A DNA stretch of 7,346 bases from Gemmatimonadota bacterium (GTDB lineage: Bacteria > Gemmatimonadota > Gemmatimonadetes > Longimicrobiales > UBA6960). This document shows, piece by piece, positions 5,801-7,346 of the stretch. Position 1 is the stretch's first letter. Each line of letters starts with the position of its first letter. The translations under genes and the position numbers were made by a program. Under the pieces are notes generated by a model that saw only the letters and a list, made by a program, of their open reading frames with translations, was not told the DNA's origin and did no database searches. The stretch is taken from the NCBI GenBank assembly GCA_019347995.1, contig JAHWKH010000117.1:1-7346 (forward strand), given 5' to 3'.

Positions 5801-6670
5801 ATGATCCGTCCGATCCTCCTCCGCCTTCGCGGATCCGTCGCGACCCTGGCGGCTCTGTCGCTCCTGGGCGCCCCTGCCCTGGAGGGCCAGCGGCCGCAGG
5901 AGAGCCCCTCCCCGGGCGCGCTCGCTCCCGGCCTGCCGGATACGCTGCGCCCGATGGCCCGCGCGACCGCGCTGGGCAGCGTGGACCGTCTCTACGACGC
6001 CTTCGACCCCCGCGCCTCCCTGGCGGCGGCCGATGCCCTCCTGGAGTCCGACCCCGAGGACTACGAGGTTCTCTGGCGCGCCAGCCGGGCCGCCGTGGTG
6101 CTCGGGAGCCTGGCGGAGGAAGAGGACGTCCAGGACGCGTGGTTCCTGCGGGGCGCCGGGTACGGAGAGCGAGCCATGGCGCTCCGGCCCGAAGGGGTGG
6201 AGGCTCTCTACTGGCTCGGGGCCTCCAAGGGTCGCCTCGCCCTCCAGCAGGGGCCGCGCACCACGGCGGCGCTGGCCCAGGAGGTCTACGACCTCGCCCA
6301 CCGGGTGCTGACGCTGGATTCCCTCCACGCCGGCGGCCACAACATCCTCGGCAAGCTCAACTACGAGGTGATGACCCTCACCGCGTTCGAGCGCTTCCTC
6401 GCCCGGCTCATCCTGGGCAACGAGGCCCTGCGCTCGGCGTCGTGGGAGCTCGCCGAGCACCATTTCTCCCGCTCCCTGGTGAGCGAGCCGGAGGTGGTGC
6501 TCTTCCACTTCGACCTGGGCAAGATGTATCTCGCCCAGGGTCGGCTGGAGGAGGCCCGGGACGCCTTCCTCGCGCTCCTGGACCTTCCGGACCGCCATCC
6601 TCCCGATCCCGGGTGGAAGGCGGAGACGCGCCGCCTCCTGGCCGACGTCCAGCGGAGGCTCGGGCGATGA
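5801..6670 (+). CDS. Exported TPR-repeat protein, RMD1-like
   Basis: 289-residue alpha-helical repeat protein. The first ~28 residues form a signal peptide: basic MIRPILLRLRG, hydrophobic core VATLAALSLLG, then a likely cleavage near APA-LEG. There is no lipobox cysteine, so a soluble periplasmic or outer-surface protein is expected. TPR-like helix pairs follow: ADALLESDPEDYEVLWRASR (about 70-89), GERAMALRPEGVEALYWLGA (about 124-143), AHRVLTLDSLHAGGHNILGK (about 167-186), AEHHFSRSLVSEPEVVLFHFDLGKMYLAQGRLEEA (about 222-256). The arrangement, with the LNYEVMTLTAFERFLARLILG link, resembles bacterial relatives of the regulator-of-microtubule-dynamics TPR family, whose bacterial role is not defined; scaffold or protein partner is likely. 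The start is ATG 5801, with GGGAG upstream. The stop overlaps the next ATG as ATGA (6667-6670), which suggests co-translation with the downstream frames. Confidence 0.87.
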   Translation: MIRPILLRLRGSVATLAALSLLGAPALEGQRPQESPSPGALAPGLPDTLRPMARATALGSVDRLYDAFDPRASLAAADALLESDPEDYEVLWRASRAAVVLGSLAEEEDVQDAWFLRGAGYGERAMALRPEGVEALYWLGASKGRLALQQGPRTTAALAQEVYDLAHRVLTLDSLHAGGHNILGKLNYEVMTLTAFERFLARLILGNEALRSASWELAEHHFSRSLVSEPEVVLFHFDLGKMYLAQGRLEEARDAFLALLDLPDRHPPDPGWKAETRRLLADVQRRLGR

Positions 6671-6750
6671 GCGGGAGCCTGACGGGAAGCCGCCCGGCGC
6701 GGCCGGAGGGGCGTGCGCCGCGGTGGGAGCCTGCGGGGTGGGCCCGATGA
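6667..6750 (+). CDS. Possible 27-residue linker ORF between TPR and hydrolase
   Basis: ATG 6667 overlaps the TPR stop (ATGA), and the frame ends in a TGA overlapping the hydrolase ATG (ATGA at 6747-6750). The peptide begins MSGSLTGSRPARPEGR and ends EPAGWAR. Its Arg/Gly/Pro-rich make-up is not protein-like, so it more likely passes ribosomes along to the hydrolase, or is chance, than makes a functional peptide. It resembles nothing I recognise. Confidence 0.22.
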   Translation: MSGSLTGSRPARPEGRAPRWEPAGWAR

Positions 6751-7346
6751 GCATGCGCGTCGAGGTCGAGGGCGTGGGGCTCGAGGTGGCCATCGCGGGA
6801 CCCGAGGACGCTCCCGCCGTCGTCTTCCTCCACGGCTTCCCCCTGAGCCACCGCATGTGGGAGCCCCAGATGCGGACGCTGGAAGGGCGCTGGCGGGTCG
6901 TGGCGCCCGACCTGCGGGGCATGGGCGCCAGCGACTCCGGCGACGGCCAGTACGGCATGGACGTCTACGTCGACGACCTCTTCGCCGTCCTCGACCGGCT
7001 GGGCCCGGGCGAGGTGGTGGGCTGCGGCCTCTCCATGGGCGGCTACGTGCTGCTGCGAGCCCTGGAGCGCGAGCCCGGCCGCTTCCGCGCCGCGGTCCTG
7101 GCCGACACCCGCAGCACGCCCGACGACGACGAGGGGCGCCTGAAGCGCGTGGCCGCCATGCGCGCCGAGCAGAAGGCCGAGGAGGAGGGCGAGCCGCGCC
7201 CCCCCGAGGAGGCCTCGATCGAGCGCGAGGACGGGCCGGGCACGTTGAGCCTCGAGGACCCCGACCGCGAGTTCGAGGGCGAGCCGGCGAAGATCACCGG
7301 CAAGGTCATCGACGCGAAGAGCCGCAAGCCCGTCCCGTACGTGCGC
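6747..7346 (+). CDS. Alpha/beta hydrolase N-terminal part, changing into a different sequence; 3' partial
   Basis: Residues 1-140 are the N-terminal half of an alpha/beta-fold hydrolase (COG0596 type: esterase, lactonase or haloperoxidase-like). Visible are FLHGFPLSHRMWEPQ (HGFP oxyanion loop, 29-32), VVAPDLRGMGASD (51-63), GLSMGGY with nucleophile Ser96 in G-x-S-x-G, and VLADTRSTPDDDEGRLKR, typical of the family just after the sixth strand. The acid and His of the triad would lie beyond residue ~200 and are not in the window. From about residue 140 the sequence is Glu/Pro/Lys-rich, and residues 183-200 (ITGKVIDAKSRKPVPYVR) look like the first strands of a carboxypeptidase-regulatory-like domain, which does not belong in this enzyme. 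The start is ATG 6747 (ATGA overlap; weak GGGGTGGG upstream), and M-R-V-E-V-E-G is a normal opening. The frame runs off the window with no stop. Confidence 0.8.
   Translation, partial: MSMRVEVEGVGLEVAIAGPEDAPAVVFLHGFPLSHRMWEPQMRTLEGRWRVVAPDLRGMGASDSGDGQYGMDVYVDDLFAVLDRLGPGEVVGCGLSMGGYVLLRALEREPGRFRAAVLADTRSTPDDDEGRLKRVAAMRAEQKAEEEGEPRPPEEASIEREDGPGTLSLEDPDREFEGEPAKITGKVIDAKSRKPVPYVR

Noticed and set aside
7043..7327. Minus-strand 94-codon open frame antisense to the hydrolase
   Set aside because: Ser/Arg-rich low-complexity translation opposite a clear alpha/beta hydrolase sequence.

Overview
The window is very GC-rich DNA (third codon positions almost all G or C in the real genes) with tight bacterial gene packing. 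The families present are a GT4 glycosyltransferase, a YejM/PbgA-like membrane sulfatase, an NodB-type polysaccharide deacetylase, an LPG-synthase-type membrane protein, an exported TPR protein and an alpha/beta hydrolase. Together with GTG starts and 4-bp start/stop overlaps, they suggest a high-GC, probably diderm environmental bacterium. Gemmatimonadota or a relative is my best guess, from general resemblance only; no rRNA or marker gene is present.

Layout: (1) 3-1286 (+), a GT4 glycosyltransferase whose normal N-terminal strand is missing; its first ~160 bases do not look like GT4 coding. (2) 1287-1635, a gene-free space between convergent genes, holding two imperfect inverted repeats, three copies of a GTGACAC motif and a 29-bp tandem duplication that runs across the next gene's stop codon. 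(3) 1636-5539 (-), a three-gene operon read right to left: five-TM sulfatase, polysaccharide deacetylase, multi-TM LPG-synthase/flippase-like protein. Both junctions are GTGA overlaps. (4) 5540-5800, a divergent intergenic region with two GC hairpins. (5) 5801-6670 (+), an exported TPR protein. (6) 6747-7346 (+), the start of an alpha/beta hydrolase that changes character after about residue 140 and ends in what looks like the start of a carboxypeptidase-regulatory-like domain.

The minus-strand operon and the facing glycosyltransferase read as a cell-envelope module: sugar transfer (GT4), deacetylation of a glycan or glycolipid, modification by a membrane-anchored alkaline-phosphatase-superfamily enzyme, and a polytopic protein of a family linked to lipid or glycolipid synthesis and translocation. 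The substrate cannot be read from the sequence. The TPR protein and hydrolase are a separate, divergently transcribed unit.

I see no CRISPR array, tRNA, rRNA, transposase or defence system. The most unusual points are the two window edges, where genes seem to switch identity (assembly chimera or real rearrangement), the gene combination of the operon, and the structured convergent intergenic region.
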